DNA of 64,000 nucleotides from the NCBI RefSeq assembly GCF_000426525.1, contig NZ_AUFN01000011.1, positions 248,001-312,000 on the forward strand, read 5' to 3'. The stretch comes from Nocardioides alkalitolerans DSM 16699. Its GTDB lineage: Bacteria > Actinomycetota > Actinomycetes > Propionibacteriales > Nocardioidaceae. The position numbers and the translations under genes were made by a program. Shown here piece after piece: positions 33,927 through 41,230 of the stretch. Numbering within the stretch: position 1 is the stretch's first letter; every line of letters starts with the position of its first letter. The notes below the pieces were generated by a model, which had not been told where the DNA came from, ran no database searches, and saw nothing but the letters and a program-made list of their open reading frames with translations.

Positions 33927-34334
33927 ATGTCCACCACGTACCGCACCGTCTTCATCGAGGTCGCACCCGACTGCCCCGTCACCGGGGCCGAGGTGCCACC
34001 GCTCGCCGCGCGGCCCAGCATCGCGGCGCTCCAGCACCGCCTGCTGACAGAGAGGCCGTACGAGCTGACGTCCGACGACCTCCTCTTCGCCCTCCACGTC
34101 GAACGGTCCGACCTTCCCGAGGGCGTCGACCTCGTCGCCGAGCGCGATGCCTTCTTCGCCAAGGACCGCGCCTGCCTCCGGGCCTCCCCGCTCTCGAAGC
34201 GCTACGGGTGGGGCACGCACCACGACGACGAGGGCCGGGTGGCGCTCGTCGGCCTGGGCACGCCTGAGTACGACGCGCTGCGGTCCGATCCGACCGTTCG
34301 CCACCTCGTCGCGATGCGCTCGTCGCGCGCGTAG
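33927..34334 (+). CDS. DUF6157 family protein
   Basis: A 135-residue cytoplasmic protein of the DUF6157 family: TTYRTVFIEVAPDCPVTGAEVPP, then RPYELTSDDLLFALHVERSDLPEGVDLVAERDAFFAKDRACLRASPLSKRYGWGTHHDDEGRVAL, the complete family length. The family function is not known. It is divergent from an AraC regulator and presumably under its control. The downstream 222-bp gap contains a strong palindrome (34468-34515) that may end its transcript. Confidence 0.85.
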   Translation: MSTTYRTVFIEVAPDCPVTGAEVPPLAARPSIAALQHRLLTERPYELTSDDLLFALHVERSDLPEGVDLVAERDAFFAKDRACLRASPLSKRYGWGTHHDDEGRVALVGLGTPEYDALRSDPTVRHLVAMRSSRA

Positions 34335-34467
34335 GTGAGGCGCGCGCCAGCGCTGCGCCCGACCGCGCCCGACTGCCGCGCGCACGTCGTCGTACGGCGC
34401 GCGGTTGCGGTGTCGCGCCCCGTCCGCCCGGTCGATGGCACCGCAGCGGCTGGCGTGCGGCGAGACC

Positions 34468-34515
34468 GGACGTCATACGGGACGTGGCGCCCGGCCCCGG
34501 GTTCGTATGACGTCC
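34468..34515. terminator. Strong palindrome with 12-bp perfect arms between convergent genes
   Basis: GGACGTCATACG (34468-34479) and CGTATGACGTCC (34504-34515) are perfectly complementary across a 24-base GC-rich loop. It lies between the DUF6157 gene (+) and the DUF6542 gene (-), where a two-way terminator is expected. There is no U-tract. It could also be a mobile-type palindromic repeat. Nothing else is seen in this gap of 222 bp. Confidence 0.6.
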
Positions 34516-34556
34516 GCCCTGACGGGCCCGTCCAGCCCCACCCGCTCCGGGCGGCG

Positions 34557-34949
34557 TCAGTCGCGCGTCATGCGCGCTACGAGCGTCGCGGCGCACAGGG
34601 CGTAGCCGGCGGTGAGGGCGACGCTGTGAGCGACGACCGCGGTGACGACGGCCTGGGTGGCGGTGTCGTCGGGGGAGGCGATCGCACCTCGGTTGACGAT
34701 CGCGAGCAGCACGAACGCGCCGAGCATCAGCAGGGGCGGCAGCACGCCGACGACGAAGAAGTCCCGCCGGTCGACCAGCACCGCGAGCCCGAGGCACAGC
34801 ACGATGAAGCAGAGGTCGAAGAACAGGCCGACGGTGCCGCCCAGGAGGATGTCGAGCACCGTCACGCTGAGCAGGCCGGCGACACCCAGCACCACCACCT
34901 GGCGGCCGGGCTCGTACCCGGTCGTCCAGGGCGCGGCGAGCTGGCTCAC
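34557..34949 (-). CDS. DUF6542-like small integral membrane protein
   Basis: A 130-residue protein with four predicted transmembrane helices and short loops; it resembles the DUF6542 domain (VVVLGVAGLLSVTVLDILLGGTVGLFFDLCFIVLCLGLAVLVDRRDFFVVGVLPPLLM). The function is unknown. The GTG at 34949 is set by a TATCTT -10 box 6 bases upstream (34961-34956, minus strand), making it leaderless. In other actinobacteria this family sits near xseA, ispH and rmuC, as here, which suggests a conserved neighbourhood rather than a specific role. Confidence 0.75.
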   Translation of the reverse strand: MSQLAAPWTTGYEPGRQVVVLGVAGLLSVTVLDILLGGTVGLFFDLCFIVLCLGLAVLVDRRDFFVVGVLPPLLMLGAFVLLAIVNRGAIASPDDTATQAVVTAVVAHSVALTAGYALCAATLVARMTRD

Positions 34950-34955
34950 GCGGTC

Positions 34956-34961
34956 AAGATA
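34956..34961 (-). promoter_or_regulatory. -10 box of a leaderless promoter (DUF6542 gene)
   Basis: TATCTT on the minus strand is followed by 6 bases and the GTG at 34949. It lies 11 bases downstream of the rmuC stop. Confidence 0.5.
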
Positions 34962-34971
34962 GGACGCTCCG

Positions 34972-36063
34972 TCAGGCGCCGCGCGCCGACGCGCCGGGGC
35001 CGGCCTCGCGGTCTTCGCGTACGTCGAGGGGGTCGGCCGTGCGCGGCAGCTCGCTGACGGCGCGGGGCGCGGGCAGGTCGTCGTCGGTGACACCGAGGTC
35101 GGCGAGCCGGCGGGCCGAGACCAGCACCCGGGTCTCGAGCGAGCCGACGGCACCGTTGAAGTGACGGGTGGCGGCGCCGAGGGAACGGCCGAGCTGGTCG
35201 AGGTGGCCGGTCCAGGTGCGCAGCCGCAGGTGCAGCTCGCGGCCGACGCGCTGGATCTCCTCCGCCTGGTCGGCGAGCGCCTCGTGGCGCCAGCCGTGGG
35301 CCACCGTGCGCAGCAGCGCGATGAGCGTGGTCGGGGTGGCGAGCACGACCTGGCGGGCGGCGGCGTGCTCCATCAACGACGGGTCGGCCTCGAGCGCGGC
35401 CGCGAGGAACGCGTCGCCGGGCACGAAGAGCACGACGAACTCGGGCGACTCCCGCAGCGCCGACCAGTAGCGCTTCGCGCCCAGGGCGTCGACGTGGGTG
35501 CGGACCTGTCGGGCGTGCCGCAGCAGGTGGGCCCGCTGCGCCTCCGCCTGCACGGCGTCGCCAGGGTCGAGCTCGGTGGCGTCGAGGAACGCGTCGAGCG
35601 GCACCTTGGCGTCGACCGCGATCGAGCGGCCCCCGGCCAGGCTCACCACCAGGTCGGGCCGCAGCGCGCCGTCGTCGAGCCGCGCCTGCTCGGTGAAGTC
35701 GCAGCGGTCGACCATGCCGGCCAGCTCGACGGCCCGCCGCAGGTGCAGCTCGCCCCAGCGGCCGCGCACCGTCGGGCGGCGCAGCGCGGTCGCCAGCGAG
35801 TGCGTCTCCCGGCGCAGCTCACCGGTCTGGGTGCGCATGTCGGCCACCTGCTGGGCCAGCTCGCCCTGCCACACGGCGCGGTCGTGGTGGAGGTCGGCCA
35901 GCTGGTCGCCCAGCCGGTCGATGCCCTCCGTGAGGCGGTCGGCCGACACGGCGCCGTCGAGCTGCCCGGGCCGCGAGCGGGCCCAGAGCACGCCGACGTA
36001 CCCGCCCAGCAGTGCGCCGATCGCCAGCAGCACGACCGCGGTGACGACGTCGGTGAGGTCCAT
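34972..36063 (-). CDS. rmuC: RmuC family DNA recombination protein
   Basis: A 363-residue protein with an N-terminal transmembrane anchor (about residues 3-24), a coiled-coil region (40-95) and the RmuC nuclease-like domain: RGRWGELHLRRAVELAGMVDRCDF, LRPDLVVSLAGGRSIAVDAKVPLDAFLDA and VLFVPGDAFLAAALEADPSLMEHA. RmuC limits inversions at short repeats and is thought to act with recombination or nuclease pathways. The ATG at 36063 fits the anchor; an upstream GTG would only add 8 residues. It is transcribed alone before DUF6542. Confidence 0.93.
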   Translation of the reverse strand: MDLTDVVTAVVLLAIGALLGGYVGVLWARSRPGQLDGAVSADRLTEGIDRLGDQLADLHHDRAVWQGELAQQVADMRTQTGELRRETHSLATALRRPTVRGRWGELHLRRAVELAGMVDRCDFTEQARLDDGALRPDLVVSLAGGRSIAVDAKVPLDAFLDATELDPGDAVQAEAQRAHLLRHARQVRTHVDALGAKRYWSALRESPEFVVLFVPGDAFLAAALEADPSLMEHAAARQVVLATPTTLIALLRTVAHGWRHEALADQAEEIQRVGRELHLRLRTWTGHLDQLGRSLGAATRHFNGAVGSLETRVLVSARRLADLGVTDDDLPAPRAVSELPRTADPLDVREDREAGPGASARGA

Positions 36064-36142
36064 GGGCCCCACCCTGCCGGGCACCACCGACAGTGGCGGG
36101 ACGGCGGTGCCCGGGGCGTGTCGTGCCCGCCCCGGGGCCGCC

Positions 36143-37258
36143 TCAGCCCTGCTGCGCGCCGAGCACCCGCGCGGCCTCGCGGCCGGCGCCCTCGTTCGCG
36201 ACCCCGGCGCGCGACCCGGCGAGCTTCGCCCGCAGGTGCTCCGCGACGGTGATCGGGGCGTACCGGCTCTCCTCGCCCTCGGCGACGCAGGTCGGCAGGG
36301 TGGCGATGACGGCGTCGATGTTGCCGTCGTGGAAGTACGCCGCGCTGCGGCGGCGCTGGATGGAGCCGTCGACGATCGGGGGCTTCACGCGGTGCACCGT
36401 CGACATCCAGCGCTCGTTGGTCCACCGCGCCATGAGGTCGCCGAGGTTGATCAGCAGGGCGCCGTCGGCGGGCATCACGTCGTTCCACGAGCCGTCGGCG
36501 CCGAGCACCTGGAGGCCCGCGACCTGGTCGGCCCAGAGCACCGTGACGATGCCGTAGTCGGTGTGGGCGCCCATGCCGGTCAGCTCGCCGTCGAGCTCGA
36601 CGGTGCCGGGCTCGAGGGCGTAGTTGTTCATGCGCAGCACGTCGACGGAGTGGTCGGTGAACGCGTCGAGGTGGCCGGGCTCGAGCCCGAGCGCGTCGGC
36701 GAAGAGGGTCGTCAGCGTGCGGGCGACACGGCCGGCCTCGTCGAAGTACGCCGACACGGCCTCCCGGAACGCCGTCGCCTCCGCGGGCCACACGTTCTCC
36801 GGGTAGTCGGCCTCCGGCAGGTCGAGGCCCGGGAAGTCCGAGACCGCGAGGCCGACGTTGAACGCCTCGAAGAAGTCGTGCATCCGGTTCGACGGCGCCA
36901 CGCCCAGGCTGAGGCTCAGCGACTCCGTCTTCGGCGCCGTGTAGCCGCGGTTGACCGCCGGAGGCGTCCGGTACGTCTTCTTCACCTCCAGCGGCAGCCC
37001 GAAGAACGCGTCGAGCGCGTCGCCGAAGCCCTCGAGCACGTCGGTGGGCACGCCGTGGCCCACGACCTGCACGAAGCCGACCGTGCGGGCGGCCTCGTCG
37101 AAGGCCGCGGCGGCCGCCGCTCGCGCCTCGGGGGTGCCGGCCCCGACGTACGCGCCGATGTCGACGGTCGGCACGTGGAAGCCGTCGGCGCCGACGAGGG
37201 CGCCGCCGTTCCCGGGGGCGGCCGTGGGGGTGCTGGTGGGGGAGACGTCGGTGGTCAT
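36143..37258 (-). CDS. 2-Oxoglutarate/Fe(II)-dependent oxygenase, IPNS-like (paralog 1)
   Basis: A 371-residue oxygenase of the isopenicillin N synthase-like superfamily. It has the DIOX_N part (FVQVVGHGVP at 62-71, NRGYTAPKTESLSLSLGV at 103-120) and the double-stranded beta-helix with iron ligands His232, Asp234 and His289, and the 2-oxoglutarate RxS at 303-305. It should oxidise a small molecule, coupled to decarboxylation of 2-oxoglutarate. It is 44 bases downstream of the adenosine-deaminase-like gene on the same strand, so they are likely co-transcribed. A clear paralog lies at 39110-40201. No iron or oxoglutarate ligand is missing, so it should be active. The substrate is unknown; a purine derivative is my inference from context. 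Confidence 0.85.
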   Translation of the reverse strand: MTTDVSPTSTPTAAPGNGGALVGADGFHVPTVDIGAYVGAGTPEARAAAAAAFDEAARTVGFVQVVGHGVPTDVLEGFGDALDAFFGLPLEVKKTYRTPPAVNRGYTAPKTESLSLSLGVAPSNRMHDFFEAFNVGLAVSDFPGLDLPEADYPENVWPAEATAFREAVSAYFDEAGRVARTLTTLFADALGLEPGHLDAFTDHSVDVLRMNNYALEPGTVELDGELTGMGAHTDYGIVTVLWADQVAGLQVLGADGSWNDVMPADGALLINLGDLMARWTNERWMSTVHRVKPPIVDGSIQRRRSAAYFHDGNIDAVIATLPTCVAEGEESRYAPITVAEHLRAKLAGSRAGVANEGAGREAARVLGAQQG

Positions 37259-37302
37259 CGGGGTGCTCCTTCTCGCGGGGGTGAGCGGTCGGGCGGGTGG
37301 GG

Positions 37303-38364
37303 TCAGGGGGTGGGTACGGCGGCCAGCGCGGCCTCGACCCGCTGCCGCAGGGCCTGCTTGTCGCTCGCGTCGAGCCAGGTGGCCTCGACGGCGTTGAGGG
37401 TGAACGCACCGAGCTGCTCCGCGCCGTACCCGAGCGCGTGGGCGAGCACCCGGAAGTCGTGGGTGGGGTCGGTGCCGAACATCGGCGGGTCGTCGGAGTC
37501 GATCGTCACGCAGAGCCCGGCGTCGACCATCTCGCGGATGCGCTCGTGGGTGCCGTCGCCGCTGCCGGAGTAGCGGCCGATGTCGGAGCTCACGGGCGTG
37601 CAGTTGAACGGGATGCGCTCCTCGACGCAGCGCGCGGTGATCTCGGGGTCGTCGACGACGTGGTAGCCGTGGTCGATCCGGGAGCAGCCGAGGTCGTCGA
37701 GCAGGGTGAGCACGTGGGCGGGCGGGCCGGACTCGGAGTGCGCGGTGCGGCCCAGCCCGGCGTCCCCGGCCAGGCGGTAGGCCTCCACGAAGCCGTGCGG
37801 CGGACCGTTGACCTCGGCGTAGTCGAGGCCGATGCCGAGCACCTCGTCACGGCGGTCGGCGATCACCTGTTCCACCAGCCGGCGGGCCTCGGCGCCGCTG
37901 CGCTCGCGGTTGATCCCGATGACCAGGCCGAACCCGATGCCGGTGTCGGTCTCCGCGTCGCGCGCGCCGGCGATGACGCCGTCGAGCAGCCGGGAGTAGG
38001 GCACGCCCTCGTGGCCCGGCGGGCTGAGCTGGATCTCGCGGTAGAGCACCCCGTGGGCCGCGCCGCCCGCGGTGAGCGACTCGTAGGTGACGCGGTGCAG
38101 GTCGTCGAGGTCGCGCACGACGGAGCCGACGACGTCGAGCACGCGGAGGAACTCGCCGAGGTCCTCGTAGCTGTCGTGGTCGTAGAGGTCGTCGGCGGTG
38201 CGGCCGCCGAGGTCGACGCGGTGCTTGCGGGCCAGGTCGACGACGGTCGCGGGTGCGACGGTGCCGAGCAGGTGGCAGTGGAGGCTGACCTTCGGCAGCG
38301 CCGCCACGAGGGCGTCGATCACCGGGTCGGCGGGGGTCGGGGTCGAGTAGGCGAAGCCGGTCAT
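37303..38364 (-). CDS. Adenosine/adenine deaminase-like metal-dependent hydrolase
   Basis: A 353-residue amidohydrolase of the adenosine deaminase superfamily. Metal ligands are seen: His29 and His31 (HCHLLG), His209, and Asp291 in DSDDPP, with catalytic His232 in DHGYH. The HAGE motif of true adenosine deaminases, whose Glu contacts purine N1, reads HSES here with one residue apparently lost before DHG, so the Glu is displaced (Glu211). This may change substrate choice. The start is ATG at 38364. It is divergent from the XRE regulator and followed by an oxygenase gene. Given the purine island nearby, it probably deaminates a purine or oxidised purine, but this is inference. Confidence 0.8.
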   Translation of the reverse strand: MTGFAYSTPTPADPVIDALVAALPKVSLHCHLLGTVAPATVVDLARKHRVDLGGRTADDLYDHDSYEDLGEFLRVLDVVGSVVRDLDDLHRVTYESLTAGGAAHGVLYREIQLSPPGHEGVPYSRLLDGVIAGARDAETDTGIGFGLVIGINRERSGAEARRLVEQVIADRRDEVLGIGLDYAEVNGPPHGFVEAYRLAGDAGLGRTAHSESGPPAHVLTLLDDLGCSRIDHGYHVVDDPEITARCVEERIPFNCTPVSSDIGRYSGSGDGTHERIREMVDAGLCVTIDSDDPPMFGTDPTHDFRVLAHALGYGAEQLGAFTLNAVEATWLDASDKQALRQRVEAALAAVPTP

Positions 38365-38454
38365 CGGGCGGTGACCTCCGGGTGCGGTGAGAAGTCGCTA
38401 CGATCAGCGGCAGTCGCCATCCCGGCGAGGGCGTCACGCGGGCGCTGATAAGTC

Positions 38455-38490
38455 ATGACGATCATTGTGCCTCGATCTGATCGAACAGAT
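38455..38490. promoter_or_regulatory. Palindromes in the divergent ADA-like/XRE intergenic region
   Basis: ATCTGATCGAACAGAT (38475-38490) is palindromic at 14 of 16 positions. ATGA-CGA-TCAT (38455-38465) is a second short palindrome 9 bases away. Both lie in the 144-bp region between the ADA-like start (38364, -) and the regulator start (38509, +), a likely place for autoregulation by the XRE-cupin protein. Confidence 0.5.
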
Positions 38491-38508
38491 GTGTCAGGAG
38501 TGTGACGG

Positions 38509-39138
38509 TTGAGCGATCTCCCCGTAACGGGTCCCGCCCTCCCGGCCGCGGTGCCGACCAGCGAGAGCGACATCGCCGCCCGCATCGGCCTCCGCATCAA
38601 GGAGCTCCGCGACAAGCAGGGGTTATCGATGCGTGCCCTCGCCGCGGTGGCCGGCGTCAGCCAGCCGTTCCTCAGCCAGCTCGAGCGCGGGCAGAGCGCG
38701 CCGTCGATGGTGACGACCTACCGCCTCGCGTCCGCGCTCGGCGTCTCGCCCGGCGAGCTGCTGCCCGTCGTGGCCGGGGAGCCGGCCGACCCCGTCGTGC
38801 TGGTCCCGGCCGGCAGCGGCCGTCTCATCCCCGTCTCCGACCGCCCGGACAGCGCGGTCGGGCGCGCCCTGAGGTTCCAGGACGACTCCCCGCTGCAGGT
38901 CGTCGAGTACGTCGTGGGCCCGGGCGAGCACCTCACGACCTGGTTCGAGGCGGTCGGCGAGACCGGGGTGTACGTCGTCAGCGGCCGCCTCGCGGTCGAG
39001 GTCGACGGCGGCGCGGTGCACCGGCTCGGGCCCCGCGACTTCCTCGCCTTCCCCACGGGCACACGGGAGCGCTGGAGCGTCGAGGGCGACGAGCCGGTGC
39101 ACCTGCTGCTCAGCGTCGCGATGCCGTCGGGGGACTGA
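38509..39138 (+). CDS. XRE family regulator with C-terminal cupin domain
   Basis: A 209-residue regulator. The helix-turn-helix is IGLRIKELRDKQGLSMRALAAVAGVSQPFLSQLERGQSAPSMVTTYRLASALGVSPGELL (about 25-85). The cupin domain (130-205) includes LTTWFEAVGETGVYVVSGRLAVEVDGG and ends with FLAFPTGTRERWSVEGDEP. Such proteins (PuuR-like) sense a small metabolite with the cupin. It uses a TTG start with AGGAG (38496-38500) 8 bases upstream. It is divergent from the ADA-like/oxygenase operon and convergent, with a 29-bp 3' overlap, with the second oxygenase. It probably controls both. Confidence 0.9.
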   Translation: MSDLPVTGPALPAAVPTSESDIAARIGLRIKELRDKQGLSMRALAAVAGVSQPFLSQLERGQSAPSMVTTYRLASALGVSPGELLPVVAGEPADPVVLVPAGSGRLIPVSDRPDSAVGRALRFQDDSPLQVVEYVVGPGEHLTTWFEAVGETGVYVVSGRLAVEVDGGAVHRLGPRDFLAFPTGTRERWSVEGDEPVHLLLSVAMPSGD

Positions 39139-40201
39139 CGACCGCCGGCGTGCCGGCACCCGGGCCGAGGCGCGCCCGTTCCCGCACCGCCGCGTGGTTG
39201 ACCACCCCGGCGTTCGAGCCCGCGACCTTCGCGCGCACGTGCTCGTCCACCGTCACGGGCGAGTAGCGCGCCGGGTGGGCGTCGTCGACGCAGCCCGGCA
39301 GGGGAGCGACGACGGCGTCCGCGTCCGCGTCGTGGAAGTACGCCGCCGAGCGCCGCCGTCGGATCGTGCCGTCGACGACCGGCGGCCGCACGCGGTGCAG
39401 CGTCGACGACCACCGGTCGTTGGTGAGCCGAGCGGTGAGGTCGCCGAGGTTCACGAGCAGCGCCCCGTCGGCGGGCATGACGTCGTGCCACGTGCCGTCG
39501 GCCGCGAGCACCTGCAGGCCCGCGACCCGGTCGGCCCACAGCACGGTGAGCAGGCCGTAGTCGGTGTGCTCGCCCATGCCCCGCAGGTCGCCGTCGAGGT
39601 GCACCGCCGTGCCCTCGTCGAGCGCGTAGTTGATGAGCCGCATGACGCTGATCGGGTGCCGGTCCAGGGCCGCGAGCTCACCACGGTCGAGCCCGAGGGC
39701 GTCCTCGAACAGCGCGACCAGGGTGCGGGCCACACGCTCGGCCTCGCCGAGGTAGCGCTCGACCGCCTCGCGCCAGCCGGGCAGGTCCGGCCACACGCTC
39801 GGGGCGTAGTGCTCGCCGTACGACGCGTGGTCGGCCACCGCCGCGACCCCCGAGGACGCCGGGTAGTCCGCGAGGCCGCGGCCCACGCCGTACGCCTCGA
39901 AGAAGTCGTTCATCATGTCGGCCGGCTGGACGCCGAGGCTGAGGCTCTGCGCCTCGGTGCGCGGCGGCACGTAGCCGCGGTTCTCCTCCGGGGGCCGGCG
40001 CAGCGCCCGCTTGTCGGCGTCGGGGAGGGCGAAGAACTGGTCCAGGGCGGCGACGAGGCCGGCGACGACCTCGTCGGGCACGCCGTGGCCGACGAGCTGG
40101 AGGAAGCCGACCTCGGTGCAGGCGCGGTCGATGGCGGCGACCACCTCGGCGTGCGGGCGGGCGAGGTCGACGACGGGGACGGCGAACGGGGTGGGGGACA
40201 C
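39110..40201 (-). CDS. 2-Oxoglutarate/Fe(II)-dependent oxygenase, IPNS-like (paralog 2)
   Basis: A 363-residue paralog of the oxygenase at 36143-37258. Long stretches are shared (HTDYGLLTVLWADRVAGLQVL; VMPADGALLVNLGDL). Iron ligands are His212, Asp214 and His269; RxS is at 283-285. It has an extra loop of about 10 residues at 115-130 compared with paralog 1. Start GTG at 40201 with GAGGAG upstream. Its 3' end overlaps the end of the XRE gene by 29 bp. The leader contains an 11-bp stem hairpin (40220-40255). Two close paralogs around one deaminase suggest related but distinct substrates or consecutive oxidations. Confidence 0.85.
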   Translation of the reverse strand: MSPTPFAVPVVDLARPHAEVVAAIDRACTEVGFLQLVGHGVPDEVVAGLVAALDQFFALPDADKRALRRPPEENRGYVPPRTEAQSLSLGVQPADMMNDFFEAYGVGRGLADYPASSGVAAVADHASYGEHYAPSVWPDLPGWREAVERYLGEAERVARTLVALFEDALGLDRGELAALDRHPISVMRLINYALDEGTAVHLDGDLRGMGEHTDYGLLTVLWADRVAGLQVLAADGTWHDVMPADGALLVNLGDLTARLTNDRWSSTLHRVRPPVVDGTIRRRRSAAYFHDADADAVVAPLPGCVDDAHPARYSPVTVDEHVRAKVAGSNAGVVNHAAVRERARLGPGAGTPAVVSPPTASRR

Positions 40202-40219
40202 GGAGCTCTCCTCGGGAGT

Positions 40220-40255
40220 CGGGACACGGATCCGCTCTGAGGTGTCCGTGTCCCG
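40220..40255 (-). promoter_or_regulatory. Hairpin in the 5' leader of oxygenase paralog 2
   Basis: CGGGACACGGA (40220-40230) and TCCGTGTCCCG (40245-40255) form a perfect 11-bp stem with a 14-base loop, 19 bases upstream of the GTG. It could be a leader hairpin, an operator palindrome or part of an attenuator. It does not resemble a riboswitch known to me. Confidence 0.5.
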
Positions 40256-40310
40256 GGAGGCCCGCCCCGTGCGCGGGTGCGGGAGCCCGTCGTGTCCGTT
40301 GGAACTAGAG

Positions 40311-40344
40311 CGCTGCCCCCGACCCTAGGCGGGCGGGGGCAGCG
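40311..40344 (-). terminator. Terminator-like hairpin after the ABC importer operon
   Basis: CGCTGCCCCC (40311-40320) and GGGGGCAGCG (40335-40344) form a perfect 10-bp GC-rich stem with a 14-base loop, 40 bases past the stop of the last importer gene (40385). No U-tract follows, as is common in high-GC bacteria. Confidence 0.65.
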
Positions 40345-40384
40345 GTGGGTGACGTGCGTGTTGCGGCTCGGGGACGGTGGTGGG

Positions 40385-41230
40385 TCAGGCCTTGCCGGCG
40401 TTCTTGCCGTAGCGCGCGAGCACGGCGGACTCGACGAGCTGGGCGACGAGGTAGAGCACGACCGAGGCGACCGTCACGATGACGACCAGCGACCAGGTCT
40501 CGTTGATGCGGCCGTTGCGGGACGCCGAGACGATCGCGGACCCCATGCCCTTGCCGGTGGCGAGCCACTCCGCGAGCAGGGCGCCGGTGATGGCGCCGGG
40601 CACGGAGATGCGGATCGCCGCGAACAGCGAGGGCAGGGCCGAGGGGAACGCGGCCTTGCGCAGGACGGCGCCCTCGGACCCGCCGTACACGGTGACGACG
40701 TCACGCATCTGGGGCGAGACCGACCGGAGCCCGAAGACCGTGGTGACCAGCGCCGGGAAGAGCACGACGACACCGCTGATGATCGCCACCGTGAGGGCGC
40801 CGCGACCGGCCAGCAGGATGATGATCGGCGCGAGGGCGACGAGCGGCACCGAGCGGAAGACCATCGCGACCGGCATGACGGCGCTCTCGACGGCCTTGAA
40901 CCGCACGATGAGCATCGCGAACCCGATGGCGGCGAGCATGCCGACGACGAAGCCGATGGTGGCGTCCTCGAGCGTCTGGGCGAGCAGGCCGCCCATGCCC
41001 TCGCGGTTCTCGGCGGCGTCGGGGTCGCTCACGAGGTAGGCCCACACGTCGGCGGGGCCCTTGCCGACGAACTCGTCGACGTCCCAGATGGCCAGTCCGG
41101 CCACCCAGAGCCCGAGCACGACTGCGAGCACCAGCACCATCGTGAGGGTCGTCGTGGCGAGCGAGCGGAGGATCGCGAGACCGGTGCGCGCCTTGACGGG
41201 CTTCTCGCCGGTGGTGAGGGTCGAGCTCAT
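40385..41230 (-). CDS. ABC importer permease (TauC/SsuC/ThiX type), subunit 1
   Basis: A 281-residue permease of the nitrate/sulfonate/taurine/thiamine-precursor class, with about six transmembrane segments and the ATPase-contact loop VYGGSEGAVLRKAAFPSALPSLFAAIRISVPGAITGALLAEWLATGKGMG. It shares an ATGA overlap (41227-41230) with the upstream permease gene. It is the last gene of the operon and is followed by a terminator-like hairpin. Two different permeases plus one ATPase and one binding protein make a full importer. Confidence 0.9.
   Translation of the reverse strand: MSSTLTTGEKPVKARTGLAILRSLATTTLTMVLVLAVVLGLWVAGLAIWDVDEFVGKGPADVWAYLVSDPDAAENREGMGGLLAQTLEDATIGFVVGMLAAIGFAMLIVRFKAVESAVMPVAMVFRSVPLVALAPIIILLAGRGALTVAIISGVVVLFPALVTTVFGLRSVSPQMRDVVTVYGGSEGAVLRKAAFPSALPSLFAAIRISVPGAITGALLAEWLATGKGMGSAIVSASRNGRINETWSLVVIVTVASVVLYLVAQLVESAVLARYGKNAGKA

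Noticed and set aside
36143..40201. Oxygenases called isopenicillin N synthases
   Set aside because: They belong to the superfamily, but no ACV synthetase or beta-lactam gene is near, and the conserved active-site ligands are shared by the whole superfamily.
40202..40384. Purine or other riboswitch before the second oxygenase
   Set aside because: Only simple hairpins are seen; no conserved aptamer core such as the purine three-way junction could be recognised.
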